This document shows, piece by piece, positions 1 through 9,384 of a DNA stretch of 64,000 nt. Where the stretch lies: contig NZ_JADPMP010000012.1 in assembly GCF_015686655.1 (NCBI RefSeq), positions 165,193 to 229,192 on the forward strand. Reading direction: 5' to 3'. This stretch comes from Pontibacter sp. FD36. GTDB taxonomy: Bacteria; Bacteroidota; Bacteroidia; Cytophagales; Hymenobacteraceae. Made by a program: the position numbers and the translations under genes. The notes under the pieces were generated by a model. That model made no database searches. It was given only the letters and a program-made list of their open reading frames with translations, and was not told where the DNA came from. How positions within the stretch are numbered: the stretch's first letter is position 1; each line of letters opens with the position of its first letter.

Positions 1-884
1 GTCTGCGGCCCCACAACACCATCTACCGACAAGCCATGTCGTTTCTGAAATGCCTCCACGGCTTCTTTTAGCTGCTCGTCATACACATACGCAGCACTAT
101 CCTGCGTCCTGATCTGTTGGTCAGGTAAAAGGCGTTTTCGGAGCGATAGGACTACCTCTGCTGTATCATGTTGTTGCACCAGGCCCTGCTCTTCAACCTT
201 TGGCCAGCCGCCCTGTTCCTGTATCTGCTGGTACTGTACCAATACCTCCCGCAGCTTCTGATAGCCTTCGTGCAGTGCCTCAAATTCGTAATAGGGGTAG
301 GTGCTTTCTCTTTCCTGCAGGATGGTTTGCAGTGCTTTGTGCAGCTTGATCTTGTTCTTTTCTATTCCCCATTTGATGGCGGAGTGCTTGTGCGGGTTAA
401 CCGTTCCTGTATAAAAGTCTACGGCATAATTAAAGTAAGAGGCCGTTAGTGCCAGGTCAATTTTCTGCTGTTTTTGTGCATCAGGTGTACGCATTTCCTG
501 AAATTCTCTATACATCGCCTGCAGGTCCTTCACCTGATAATCACTGGGGTCCAGGCCTTCGCGATGTGTTTTTTCGAGCACCTGCATCAGTTTTTCTGCC
601 TGTGGTACCAGCTTATCTTCTTTAAACCAGGCCAGTTTGTAGTCCCTGTCCTGGTAAAACTGCTCTACCAGTTGCAGGTGGTGCCTGAAATCCTCTTCAT
701 TGCTGATGTACTCGTTTACAAATGCGCTGTCAAGCCGGGGGATATTGGTGTCAGGTGTACCGGAGGTAAGATGAGGGGCAGAGCTTTGAGGCAGCATCTG
801 AGCCGAAGCCAGGATTGGCAGGAATAGCAGTACAAGGTATAGCGTTAATCGTTGTAAAGTGGAATGTATATAATTGTCTTTCAT
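1..884 (-). CDS. L,D-transpeptidase, YcbB/LdtD-like (5' part only, runs off left edge)
   Basis: The minus-strand frame opens at an ATG at 884 and stays open to base 1, so about 294 residues of a longer protein are visible. It begins with a probable signal peptide (hydrophobic LYLVLLFLPILASA, then Q). A helical domain follows with TLEKTHREGLDP-like spacing (EKTHREGLDPSDYQV), typical of the scaffold domain in front of YcbB-type L,D-transpeptidases. The visible part ends inside a peptidoglycan-binding repeat (LKEAVEAFQKRHGLSVDG). The catalytic YkuD domain with its Cys/His motif would lie left of the window and cannot be checked. Proteins of this family cross-link peptidoglycan in the periplasm through meso-DAP-meso-DAP bridges. 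An AGAGAG stretch just before the ATG may act as a weak ribosome site. The gene precedes nothing obvious here and is separated from the efflux operon by about 55 bases. Confidence 0.82.
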   Translation of the reverse strand, partial: MKDNYIHSTLQRLTLYLVLLFLPILASAQMLPQSSAPHLTSGTPDTNIPRLDSAFVNEYISNEEDFRHHLQLVEQFYQDRDYKLAWFKEDKLVPQAEKLMQVLEKTHREGLDPSDYQVKDLQAMYREFQEMRTPDAQKQQKIDLALTASYFNYAVDFYTGTVNPHKHSAIKWGIEKNKIKLHKALQTILQERESTYPYYEFEALHEGYQKLREVLVQYQQIQEQGGWPKVEEQGLVQQHDTAEVVLSLRKRLLPDQQIRTQDSAAYVYDEQLKEAVEAFQKRHGLSVDGVVGPQ

Positions 885-940
885 TTGTTCTCTCTGTATA
901 AGTCCGGTTTATCGAAGACCCCGGCACATCAAATCAAAAA

Positions 941-2365
941 TTACTCCCATCCGCCACCCAGGGAGCGGTATAGGTCGATCACAGCCATAAAGAGTTCTTT
1001 TCGGGCATTGGCCTTGCCAAGCTCCGCTTCCAGCACGCTGCCCTGCGCCGTGATTACTTCCAGGTAAGAAGCATAGCCGGCCATGAACAGATCGTTGGAG
1101 GTGCTGACAGCACTTGTCAGTACCTCTGCTTCCTGCTCCCGCAAGGTATAGGCCTGCATGTAGTTCTCCAGTTTCTGCAGGTTGGTAACCACTTCCTGGT
1201 AGCCGCTCAGGATGCTTTTCTGATAGGCGTGGAAAGCCTCCTGGTTCAGGGCTGCGCTGCGGTCGAAATCGGTGCGGATCTGGCGCTGTTGAAAAATGGG
1301 AGCAGTCAGACCACCTAAAAAGCCAAACACCAGTGACTGCGGCGTGTTGAAAAGGGATGGAAGATGCCGGGTATGAAAACCTGCATAAGGCGTAATGGTA
1401 AAAGCCGGTAGGAAGGCAGCCCGGGCGGAGGCCACATCAGCTTTGGCGGCCAGCAACTGTAGTTCTGCCTGGCGTATATCAGGCCTGCGCAGCAGCAGAT
1501 CAGAAGGCACGCCGGCTTCTACTACATCCGGCAGGTGCTGTGTCATGATGGACTCGCCCCGCGCAATAGGCTGCGGAAAACGGCCCAGCAGCAGGTTCAG
1601 TTGGTTTTCCGCTTCTACGATCTGCTGCCGTTTTTCGAAGCCACGGCTCTGGGTACGGAGCAACTGCGCATGAAACTGCTGTACAGCCAACTCGGTTGCG
1701 CGGCCACCGATCTTCTGTATCCGGATAATCTCCAGGGCATTTTCCTGCAGCTCAATGTTCCGCTCAATGGTCTCGAGTTCGTTGTCGAGGGCAAGCAGGT
1801 CGTAGTACAGTCGGGCCACCTCGGCTACCAGCGAAGTGGTCAGTAGATGCTGCCCCTGTTCTGAGGCCATGAAGCGGAGATAGGCGGCTTTTTTCTGGTT
1901 TTTCAATCGGCCCCATAGGTCGACCTCCCAAGTGCTTTGCAGACCTAGAAAATGGTTTTGAGTTTGCGTAACGGTATTGCGGTCGCCGTAAATGGTGCCG
2001 TTGAGCTGGTTATTGTAAATGTTCCCCGACCGGGCCCTGAAGCGGGCATCGAGGGAGGGTAGCGTCCGGCCGCTGGCAGCAACATAATTTGCCCTGGCCA
2101 CTTCGATGCGCTGCACCGCCATCAGCAGGTCCTGATTGTTCTCCAGCGCCTGATCGATCAACTGCACCAGGTGTGGGTCATTGAAAAAATCTCTCCAGGA
2201 GATGTTGCCCAGGCTGGTGGAATCGCTGCGCTCGTCAAAGGAGGCAGGCATTTCGGACAGAGTGGGCAGCTCTGGTGGGGCTGCCACCTTGCAACTGCTT
2301 ACCAAAGCCAGTAGCAGGAAAAAGAGAAGACATTTATAAGTAGATGTTGGTGATAACATAGTCAA
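941..2365 (-). CDS. RND efflux system outer-membrane factor, NodT/OprM-type lipoprotein
   Basis: This 474-residue protein is the outer-membrane channel of a tripartite drug or metal efflux pump. It has a lipoprotein leader with the lipobox LVSSC (Cys25) and two successive TolC-like repeats of long helices, recognisable from segments such as SWRDFFNDPHLVQLIDQALE near residue 60 and the second-half VPSDLLLRRPDIRQAE motif near residue 280. The latter is a hallmark of the NodT/CusC/OprM lipoprotein branch. Length is normal for the family. It is the last gene of a three-gene minus-strand operon, starting 4 nt after the pump gene's stop codon, so it is probably translationally coupled. The substrate cannot be told from sequence. 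Confidence 0.92.
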   Translation of the reverse strand: MTMLSPTSTYKCLLFFLLLALVSSCKVAAPPELPTLSEMPASFDERSDSTSLGNISWRDFFNDPHLVQLIDQALENNQDLLMAVQRIEVARANYVAASGRTLPSLDARFRARSGNIYNNQLNGTIYGDRNTVTQTQNHFLGLQSTWEVDLWGRLKNQKKAAYLRFMASEQGQHLLTTSLVAEVARLYYDLLALDNELETIERNIELQENALEIIRIQKIGGRATELAVQQFHAQLLRTQSRGFEKRQQIVEAENQLNLLLGRFPQPIARGESIMTQHLPDVVEAGVPSDLLLRRPDIRQAELQLLAAKADVASARAAFLPAFTITPYAGFHTRHLPSLFNTPQSLVFGFLGGLTAPIFQQRQIRTDFDRSAALNQEAFHAYQKSILSGYQEVVTNLQKLENYMQAYTLREQEAEVLTSAVSTSNDLFMAGYASYLEVITAQGSVLEAELGKANARKELFMAVIDLYRSLGGGWE

Positions 2366-2369
2366 TAAC

Positions 2370-5300
2370 TTAGTTTTGGGAAACAGGCATTTCCATTTCT
2401 TCGGTGACCGGATCTGGCAGTCGCTGCTTGTCCTTCTTTTTAGGTATCATGCTGGCGAATAATACATATAGACCAGGTATGAGAAAAACCCCCACAATCG
2501 TCCCGACGATCATACCTCCGGCCGCTGCCGTACCGATGGACCTGTTACCCAAGGCGCCGGCTCCGGTAGCCATACACAGCGGTATCAGACCGGCAGTAAA
2601 GGCAAAGGAGGTCATCAGCACGGGGCGTAGCCTGGCGGTAGCGCCCTCTACTGCCGCCTGCAGCACCGACTTTCCTTCCTGCCGCCTTTGCACGGCAAAC
2701 TCCACAATCAGGATGGCGTTTTTACCCAGCAAACCGATGAGCATGATCAAGGCCACCTGCGCATAAATATTGTTCTGCAGCCCCAGCACATACAGGCCCA
2801 CGAAGGCACCGAATATACCGGCAGGCAGCGACAGGATAACCGGCAGTGGCAGCAGGAAGCTTTCATACTGAGCGGCCAGAAGCAGGTAGACAAAAGCGAG
2901 GCAGATCAGGAAAATGTAAATGGCCTGGTCGCCGGAAAGCACTTCCTGGCGGGTCATGCCATACCAGTCGTAGGTATAGCCGCGGGGCAGTGTTTCGGCC
3001 GCTACCCGCTCAATGGCTGCAATAGCGTCACCGCTGCTGTAGCCAGGTGCAGGGCCTCCCTTTACTTTGGCTGAGGTATACATGTTGTGGCGCGAGAGCT
3101 GTTCAGGTCCGTAGATGCGCTCCATGCTGATGAAGGTGGAGTAGGGGACCATCTCTCCCTGATCGTTTTTCACCTGCAGCTTCAGCACGTCTTCCGGTCG
3201 GGTACGGTAGCGGGGATCTGCCTGCACCATCACATCGTACATCTGCTCGAAGCGTACAAAATCCGATACATACAAACCTCCGACCAGGGTCTGTAGCGTA
3301 CCCATCGCTTGTTTGATAGTCACACCTTTTTTTGCCGCCATGTCCTGGTCCACATGGATCATGTACTGCGGAAAGTTCGGGTCAAATTCCGCACCGGCGT
3401 AACTGATTTCCGGGGCCGCTTTCAAGGCAGCTACAAACTTTTTCGTCACCTCGTCCATGCGCTGCAGATTGCCACTGCCCGTGCGGTCGAGCACCTTCAT
3501 CTGAAAACCGCTGGAGTTACCGAAGCCAGGTACGGTAGGGGGCATGAAAAACTCGATCTGTGCATCGGTGATGTGCCTGGTTCTTTCCTCAAGTCTGCGT
3601 ATCGTTTCGTGAATCGGTATGTCACGTTTATTCCACTCCTTCAGATTGACCATGGCCATACCATAAGAGGCTCCCGACAGACCGGTGGAAAGGCTGTAGC
3701 CGGCCAAAGAAGAAAAGGATTCTACCTCGTCCATACCTGACACCGACTGGTTGACAAAGTCCAGCACACGCTCGGTACGCTCGACTGTAGCACCTGCCGG
3801 AGTGGTGACGTCAACATACACCACACTCTGGTCTTCCGTCGGGATAAAGCCTGTAGGCAAAATACTGTTGATGCCCCAGGTCGCTGCAAAAAACAAGAGC
3901 AGCAGGGCCACCGTGATCAGCCTGCGCCCGGCCATGAAAGAGATGCTGTTGCTATACTTCCGGGCAAAGGCATCATAGGCATTGTTGAATTTGCCAAAGA
4001 AGCGTTGCATCAGGCTCTTTTTCTTCTTCTTTTCATGATGGGTGTTGCGCAGCATAATAGCACAGAGCGCGGGGGTAAGGGTGAGCGCGTTGACGCCTGA
4101 TATCGCGATGGCAATGGCCAGCGTAAGCGAGAACTGGCGATAGAATATCCCGACAGGTCCTGACATAAAAGCAACAGGTATAAACACGGCCGACATCACG
4201 AGCGTGATGGCGATGATGGCGCCGCCAATCTCCCGCATAGCGGCAAAAGTAGCCTCCCGTGGCGGCAGTCCTTCATTTTCCATTTTGGCGTGCACGGCCT
4301 CCACCACCACAATGGCATTATCTACCACAATACCGATAGCCAGCACCAGGGCAAAGAGCGTGAGCAGGTTGAGCGAGAAGCCCATCAGTCCCATAAAAAA
4401 GAGGGTACCGATCAGGGCCACCGGGGCGGCCAGTGCAGGTATGAGGGTGGAGCGGAAATCCTGCAGGAAGAGGAACACCACCAGGAAAACCAGCACGAAA
4501 GCTTCGAGCAGCGTCATCAGTACGTTCTTGATCGAGGCATCGAGGAAGCGCGAAACGTCATAAGTGATTTTGTAGTCCATACCGGGCGGGAATGAGCTGC
4601 TTTTAAGCTCCACCATACGCTCCTTTACCCGGTTGATCACGTCTCGTGCATTCGAGCCGGGTCGCTGGATGATCATGATGGAGGCGGCAGGCTGTCCGTC
4701 AGTTTTGGAAATACGGCCATAGTTGAGGTTACCCAGTTCCACATCGGCTACATCCCGCAGCCGAAGCACCGAGCCATCCTCATTTGCCCGGATCACCAGC
4801 TTCTGGTACTGCTCCGGCTCGAAGAACTTGCCGGTATAGCGTAGCACATACTGCAGCATCTGGGGTGTTTTGCCAGAGCTTTCACCCACCTGGCCTGGAG
4901 CGGCCTCTATGTTCTGGTTTTGAATAGCCTGAATGACGTCGTCGGTGGATAATTTGTAGGCCGTCATGCGGTCAGGTTTGAGCCATACCCGCATCGAGTA
5001 ATCCTTGGTGCTCATGATCTCCGCAAAGCCCACACCGTCTACCCGGCGCAGTTCCTGCAGAATGTTAAGGTCGGCAAAGTTGTAGATGAATTTCTCGTCC
5101 AGTTCCGTATCCTCACTAGTGACGTTGATGTAAAGGAGCAAACCTTCTACCTCTTTTTCTGTGCTCACACCCGCCTTCACTACTTCTTCGGGCAGGTCGT
5201 TCACGACGGTCGACACACGGTTCTGCACCTCTACGGCAGCCATATCCGGGTCTGTGCCTGACTCAAAATATACCTTGATACTGGACGTGCCCCTGTTGCT

Positions 5301-5546
5301 GGATACCGAGGACATGTAGGTCATGCCGGGCACCCCGTTTATGGCTTTCTCGAGCGGTGAGGTAACTGTGTTAGCCACCACGTTAGCATTCGCTCCCCTG
5401 AATTTGGCACGCACAGAGACAGAAGGCGGGGCAATATCCGGGAAAAGCGCAATCGGTAAGGTATAGAAGGCCAGTACCCCCAGCAGCGTGATCAGCAGGG
5501 AGATAACCAGTGAGAGAATAGGTCTGCGTATAAAAATATCAAACAT
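2370..5546 (-). CDS. RND multidrug efflux pump, HAE1 (AcrB/MexB) family
   Basis: This 1058-residue inner-membrane proton/drug antiporter is full length for the hydrophobe/amphiphile efflux-1 family. It starts MFDIFIRRPILSLVISLL (TM1 with the conserved FIRRP), has two large periplasmic loops and ends with GKNAILIVEFA in the second half, which carries the TM10 lysine needed for proton relay. In TM4 the usual double aspartate appears as GIVVDNAIVVVEAV, so residue 409 is Asp but residue 410 is Asn where AcrB has Asp408. Some Bacteroidota relatives may share this, but the change is worth noting. The gene sits 29 nt after the adaptor gene and 4 nt before the outer-membrane factor. All three together form a complete Gram-negative efflux machine. 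Confidence 0.96.
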   Translation of the reverse strand: MFDIFIRRPILSLVISLLITLLGVLAFYTLPIALFPDIAPPSVSVRAKFRGANANVVANTVTSPLEKAINGVPGMTYMSSVSSNRGTSSIKVYFESGTDPDMAAVEVQNRVSTVVNDLPEEVVKAGVSTEKEVEGLLLYINVTSEDTELDEKFIYNFADLNILQELRRVDGVGFAEIMSTKDYSMRVWLKPDRMTAYKLSTDDVIQAIQNQNIEAAPGQVGESSGKTPQMLQYVLRYTGKFFEPEQYQKLVIRANEDGSVLRLRDVADVELGNLNYGRISKTDGQPAASIMIIQRPGSNARDVINRVKERMVELKSSSFPPGMDYKITYDVSRFLDASIKNVLMTLLEAFVLVFLVVFLFLQDFRSTLIPALAAPVALIGTLFFMGLMGFSLNLLTLFALVLAIGIVVDNAIVVVEAVHAKMENEGLPPREATFAAMREIGGAIIAITLVMSAVFIPVAFMSGPVGIFYRQFSLTLAIAIAISGVNALTLTPALCAIMLRNTHHEKKKKKSLMQRFFGKFNNAYDAFARKYSNSISFMAGRRLITVALLLLFFAATWGINSILPTGFIPTEDQSVVYVDVTTPAGATVERTERVLDFVNQSVSGMDEVESFSSLAGYSLSTGLSGASYGMAMVNLKEWNKRDIPIHETIRRLEERTRHITDAQIEFFMPPTVPGFGNSSGFQMKVLDRTGSGNLQRMDEVTKKFVAALKAAPEISYAGAEFDPNFPQYMIHVDQDMAAKKGVTIKQAMGTLQTLVGGLYVSDFVRFEQMYDVMVQADPRYRTRPEDVLKLQVKNDQGEMVPYSTFISMERIYGPEQLSRHNMYTSAKVKGGPAPGYSSGDAIAAIERVAAETLPRGYTYDWYGMTRQEVLSGDQAIYIFLICLAFVYLLLAAQYESFLLPLPVILSLPAGIFGAFVGLYVLGLQNNIYAQVALIMLIGLLGKNAILIVEFAVQRRQEGKSVLQAAVEGATARLRPVLMTSFAFTAGLIPLCMATGAGALGNRSIGTAAAGGMIVGTIVGVFLIPGLYVLFASMIPKKKDKQRLPDPVTEEMEMPVSQN

Positions 5547-5575
5547 GTGTTCGTGTTAAGTCTGTCCGTTCTTCA

Positions 5576-6718
5576 TTAAAGGGTTCTGGCAAGCAGGCTG
5601 TCCATGCCTACCAGGTTCGGCTTGATTTGCATGCCGGGCTCCACATTCTGTATACCTTCCAGCACGATCCTGTCGCCCGGTTTCAGGCCTGACTCGGCAA
5701 TGTAAAAGGAAGAGAAGCGGGTGCGGGGCACGAAGCTGCGCATGCTCACCTGGTTCAGGGAGTCCACCAGGAAAACATAGTTCTTGTCCTGTAGCTCAAA
5801 CACGGCTTTTTGGGGCACCAGCACGGCGTCTTCCACTGCGTTGGAGAGCACGATGTTACCGGTGGCGCCATGCTTCAGGAGTTTGTCCGGGTTGGGGAAG
5901 CGGGCCCTGAAGGCGATGGAACCGGTGCCTGACTTAAACTCACTTTCCACCGTTTCGATTTTCCCTTCGTGCTGGTAGGGGGTACCGTCTGCCAGCACCA
6001 GTTTCACGTTATTGTTATTTCGGTTGGGGTTATCTTCTTTTGTTTTGATGTACTGCAGGTACTCGTTTTCCGAAACATTAAAGTACACAAATATGGCGTT
6101 GATATTAGAGGCGGTCGTGAGGAGAGTTCCCTGTTCAATCAGACTTCCCATGCGGTGCGGAATACGGTCGATGATGCCATCGAAAGGGGCTCTGATGCTG
6201 GTATAAGACAATCGGATGGCGGCGTTCTGGGCGGAAGAGCGGGCAGCTCTGATGCGGGAGTTGGCGGCTTCGAGTTTTGCCTGTGCTACGTCTATCTCTG
6301 TTTTGGAAATCACGTTCTTCTCAACCAGGAGCCGAAGCCTGTCTATCTCCAGCTTTACGCCCTTCGCTTCTGCCAATGCACTTTGCAGGTTAGCCTGGGC
6401 CTTGGCGTGTTCCTCCTTGTACTCATCGTCGCTGATCTGAAACAACAACTGACCTTTCTTCACTTCCTGCCCCTCATCTACCAGCACCTTCTCAAGGAAG
6501 CCCGGAACACGCGCCCGCAGTTCTACATTCTGCACCGCCTGTATATCGGCTACATACTCATGCTGCAGCACTGTGTCTTTTGAAATGATCTGGATAACGG
6601 GCAGCTCCTGCTTTGCTTTTGTTTCGTCGGCCGCCTGGCTGTTGGCTGAACATGCGGACAGTATGCCGGCGCTGATGATAGAGAGAAAATATGATATGAC
6701 CTTTCGCGTATTATTCAT
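5576..6718 (-). CDS. RND efflux periplasmic adaptor subunit (AcrA/MexA-type lipoprotein)
   Basis: This 380-residue membrane-fusion protein links the pump to the outer-membrane factor. The leader ends in a lipobox (LSAC, Cys23), which would anchor it in the inner membrane. The order is the standard one: a beta-barrel/lipoyl half (LRARVPGFLEKVLVDEGQEV near residues 65-85), a coiled-coil hairpin around residues 95-165 rich in Ala/Glu/Lys, the returning lipoyl half (YTSIRAPFDGIIDR) and a C-terminal membrane-proximal domain (VLVPQKAVFEL, GDRIVLEGIQNVEPGM). It is the first gene of the minus-strand operon, and the AT-rich region from 6719 upward must contain the operon promoter. No regulator gene is adjacent. 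Confidence 0.95.
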   Translation of the reverse strand: MNNTRKVISYFLSIISAGILSACSANSQAADETKAKQELPVIQIISKDTVLQHEYVADIQAVQNVELRARVPGFLEKVLVDEGQEVKKGQLLFQISDDEYKEEHAKAQANLQSALAEAKGVKLEIDRLRLLVEKNVISKTEIDVAQAKLEAANSRIRAARSSAQNAAIRLSYTSIRAPFDGIIDRIPHRMGSLIEQGTLLTTASNINAIFVYFNVSENEYLQYIKTKEDNPNRNNNNVKLVLADGTPYQHEGKIETVESEFKSGTGSIAFRARFPNPDKLLKHGATGNIVLSNAVEDAVLVPQKAVFELQDKNYVFLVDSLNQVSMRSFVPRTRFSSFYIAESGLKPGDRIVLEGIQNVEPGMQIKPNLVGMDSLLARTL

Positions 6719-7266
6719 GGTTTAGTGACACGGTTTCCTGTTTGGCAGAGGAGGCCGCATCAAAACACAGTAGAGGTCAATCCAGGAGATAGGTGCTACC
6801 AGAGCGGTAAAAAATCATATTGGAGCTACGCAGGTATAGCATCAGGCGCTCGTGTGGTTGTAATATAATTTTGTTAAGGTCTGGATTGACATAATTAAAT
6901 AATCAGCCAACCTCTTTATACCAGAAATATTAAAGAGATATTAAAATTAACGGCCTTTTTGCCTCAAATGTTTACCTTTTTTAATATGATTTTCTAAATG
7001 AATGATTTTCTGCTTAATGCATGTTAATGGTATTAATTTTATATGTGCCAGTTGTTTTAGAAGATATGCGATCGGTAGCTTATACCTGTTTTATTATATC
7101 TTGATAAAGTGCCAGTAGGCTTGTGACTTTAAGGGGTAATTCTGTTAAACTCCGATTCGCTGTTGGTCCATTCAAAAACCAATCGATATTTAATGAAATA
7201 TAGTGCCAATTAGATGCTTCTTTCCGTATGACAGCATGAAGTGATAGAAAACAGACCGTGCTACAC
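6719..7266. other. Divergent intergenic region between efflux operon and lipoprotein gene
   Basis: About 550 bases separate the leftward efflux operon from the rightward lipoprotein gene. The centre (6890-7040) is clearly AT-rich, as expected of divergent promoters. I found no clean TAnnTTTG element in either direction and no convincing inverted repeat for a repressor. One AGGTATAG octamer lies at about 6832. Open frames across this stretch have no initiation signal or recognisable protein and were not called. Confidence 0.5.
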
Positions 7267-7770
7267 ATGAGATGGACGATATGCCTGGTATTGCTCCTCT
7301 GTTCCTGCGCTACCCAGCGGCAGGACAGCGCTCCTGTCGCCTCTAAGCCAGGTCTTCCCAAGCTGTATGCCCCGGCAGTATACGCCAAGTCTGATCTCGG
7401 TTCACAACGGCTCCAAATACAAACTGGTGGAACTGGTGTACTGAAAGAGCAGCTTGTAGGAACAGAGCAGTCTGCCGGACCGGATGCTTCCGCTCGCGTT
7501 GTAGGAGCCTACCCTGTATACAAAGAGATCTTCCGTACTCAAACTGTATACCTGCCTGACACGGTTGCACTTGACTCTTTACACCGTGAATTGCAGATCG
7601 AGCAACTGGCCAACCAGGCCATTCGCAAAAGATTGAAGTCTACTGAAGGCGAACGCGATTACTGGCAGGAAAAGAACGAGCAGAAATTCTGGACCCTGAT
7701 CGCCATGGCTGTCTTTGCCTTTCTTTACATCCTGTTCCGGCTGCTGGCTTCCCGTATCAAAGAATCCTGA
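7267..7770 (+). CDS. Small lipoprotein with C-terminal membrane segment, function unknown
   Basis: I do not recognise the family. The 167-residue product starts MRWTICLVLLLCSC, a short leader with a lipobox-like LCSC (Cys14). A mostly polar middle follows, with a helical, Glu/Gln/Arg-rich stretch near residues 105-140, and the protein ends in one hydrophobic segment (IAMAVFAFLYILFRLLA) before a short basic tail. A GTG at 7258 in the same frame could add three residues, but the ATG at 7267 starts directly at the positively charged leader and is preferred. A lipid anchor at one end and a membrane helix at the other would suit a small envelope structural or sensing protein. That is inference only. 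Confidence 0.7.
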   Translation: MRWTICLVLLLCSCATQRQDSAPVASKPGLPKLYAPAVYAKSDLGSQRLQIQTGGTGVLKEQLVGTEQSAGPDASARVVGAYPVYKEIFRTQTVYLPDTVALDSLHRELQIEQLANQAIRKRLKSTEGERDYWQEKNEQKFWTLIAMAVFAFLYILFRLLASRIKES

Positions 7771-7844
7771 GGCATTGCTGCATAACCGTATACCGCTACC
7801 CTCGTTTAAAAAAGGAAGTATCATGTTAAAACAAACGAAAAACT

Positions 7845-8567
7845 ATGAACAGACGAGACAGAGATCGCTACGATTACGACAACTATGACCGGGACTACGG
7901 CAGCGGCGCCGGTTATAATCGCAACGATGAGCACTATCACAGTGCCCGCAACCTCACCAATGAATTTGAGCAGGAATATCGCAGCCATCACCGCGGCATA
8001 GATGATGACCGCTACGGCCGGGGCAGCAGTCGCGATGACAGACGGCATAGCTACCACGAAGGCAATATGGGCGATGCCTATGAGCGTATGCGCGATAGGA
8101 GAGGTTCCGACCGCAGTGATTCCAGCTTCCAGATGAACCGTGGAGACCGCGACATGGGCAACCGAAACTACGAAAACCGCTATCGCAGCCAGGGTTGGTC
8201 TGACTCAGATTCGTATGGCAGCTCAGGCAGGTATAGCCAGAGAGATGATGACTACAACCGTAGCATAAATAGCCGCGACCGGTTCAGAAGCCAGGACAGC
8301 AGCGACCGTATGGGACAGGGACGTGGCAGCCGCATGAGCCAGGATGACTTGCGCGAAGGCTACGGTATTTCGGACTACAGCCAAATGCGCCAGTCTGAAA
8401 TCCGCTCCAGCAGAGGCATTCCAAATGCGGGTATCACCAGCAGTTTCGAAGATGATTACGGCACCGACTTTGACCGTGACCGCAACTATGGCGTTTCGTC
8501 GGGCAATTTTGGAGGCTATGGCGCACAGCGCGGTGGTTATAGACGCGACCGAAACGACCGCTATTAA
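7845..8567 (+). CDS. Arg/Asp/Ser/Gly/Tyr-rich low-complexity protein
   Basis: The 240-residue product has very biased composition. Arg, Asp, Ser, Gly, Tyr and Asn make up most of it, with frequent RD, DR, RY and SS dipeptides and almost no hydrophobic core, so it is predicted to be largely disordered. No signal peptide or membrane segment is visible. The C-terminal half keeps some structure-like spacing (GISDYSQMRQSEIRSSRGIP), and the end is FGGYGAQRGGYRRDRN, an RGG/RGY-like tail. Reading frames on the opposite strand are shadows of the same repetitive bases. A strong terminator follows at 8596. Possible roles are nucleic-acid binding or a stress-related condensate protein, but there is no sequence proof. 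Confidence 0.72.
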   Translation: MNRRDRDRYDYDNYDRDYGSGAGYNRNDEHYHSARNLTNEFEQEYRSHHRGIDDDRYGRGSSRDDRRHSYHEGNMGDAYERMRDRRGSDRSDSSFQMNRGDRDMGNRNYENRYRSQGWSDSDSYGSSGRYSQRDDDYNRSINSRDRFRSQDSSDRMGQGRGSRMSQDDLREGYGISDYSQMRQSEIRSSRGIPNAGITSSFEDDYGTDFDRDRNYGVSSGNFGGYGAQRGGYRRDRNDRY

Positions 8568-8595
8568 TAGATTTGACTTAAAAACAGCAATGATA

Positions 8596-8634
8596 CAGCA
8601 GCCGCTCTCCTTAGGGGAGCGGCTGCTGTTTTTT
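8596..8634 (+). terminator. Intrinsic terminator after the low-complexity protein gene
   Basis: A GC-rich stem (CAGCAGCCGCTCTCC paired with GGGGAGCGGCTGCTG) with a short TTA loop is followed by a run of Ts. It lies 29 bases after the stop codon at 8567. Confidence 0.9.
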
Positions 8635-8834
8635 GGTAATATTGGTTAACAAACTTGTACTGTGTTTCGATAATGGGCAATTAACCAGCTCATTTCAGAA
8701 CATTCTGGTAGGAGGGTGGTATAAGAAAAGAGGATTTCCAGGGTTGATATATTCTGTTAAGTAAGCGTATGCGAACACAGAATTGTCAACCTGTTTATCT
8801 TTTAAACCAATTATAACCTAAACGAAGAAGAGCT

Positions 8835-9290
8835 ATGAAAAAGTTAGTTTTAACCCTGGCGCTGGGATTCGGTATGAGTACCGCCGTATTTGCCCAGGAT
8901 AATGTGCCGGAACGTGTAAAGACAAGTTTTAACAACAACTACGCCCAGGCGAGCGATGTAGAATGGAAAGCAAAGGATGATACCTATTATGCCAAGTTCG
9001 AGATGAACGGCACCGATCATTGGATCATGTACAATGCCGACGGTACCATCAAAAAGCAGGGGCGCGAAATTGAAGTAAACCAGCTTCCTCAGGCAGTGCG
9101 AAACACCATTAGCCAGCAGTACGCCAACCGTACCATTGAGAAGGCTAAGACAGTAGAGAAAGACGGCCAGACCAGGTATATGGCTAAGTTGGAAGGCGAT
9201 GACGAAGACCTGAAAGTGGTGTTCAACGCCGATGGTAGCGTAGAAAAAGAAAAGGATAAAGACAAAGACAAGAACAAGCGAAAATACTAA
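8835..9290 (+). CDS. Secreted PepSY-like (BLIP-like fold) protein
   Basis: This 151-residue protein starts MKKLVLTLALGFGMSTAVFAQ, a classic signal peptide with cleavage after AVFA. Two similar modules follow, each with a helix ending before a beta hairpin (VKTSFNNNYAQASDVEWKAK then YYAKFEMNGTDHWIMYNADG; then VRNTISQQYANRTIEKAKTV and KLEGDDEDLKVVFNADGSV). This is the pattern of the PepSY-like/DUF2874 family common in Bacteroidota. The C-terminus is a lysine/aspartate-rich tail (KEKDKDKDKNKRK). Its precise role is unknown; family members are periplasmic or secreted. TATCTTTT near 8806 resembles a -7 element but has no matching upstream box. Confidence 0.83.
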   Translation: MKKLVLTLALGFGMSTAVFAQDNVPERVKTSFNNNYAQASDVEWKAKDDTYYAKFEMNGTDHWIMYNADGTIKKQGREIEVNQLPQAVRNTISQQYANRTIEKAKTVEKDGQTRYMAKLEGDDEDLKVVFNADGSVEKEKDKDKDKNKRKY

Positions 9291-9315
9291 GGTATAGGCG
9301 CAGTCTATAAAACAG

Positions 9316-9347
9316 AAAAGGGCAACCCGGATGGGCTGCCCTTTTTT
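9316..9347. terminator. Bidirectional terminator between convergent genes
   Basis: AAAAGGGCA and TGCCCTTTTTT form a stem with the T-run facing right and an A-run that becomes a T-run in the opposite direction. It lies between the stop codons of the PepSY-like gene (+) and the TonB receptor gene (-), so it can serve both. Confidence 0.85.
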
Positions 9348-9384
9348 ATGCCAAAATTTTGCAGGCTATACCTGACGATCGGTA

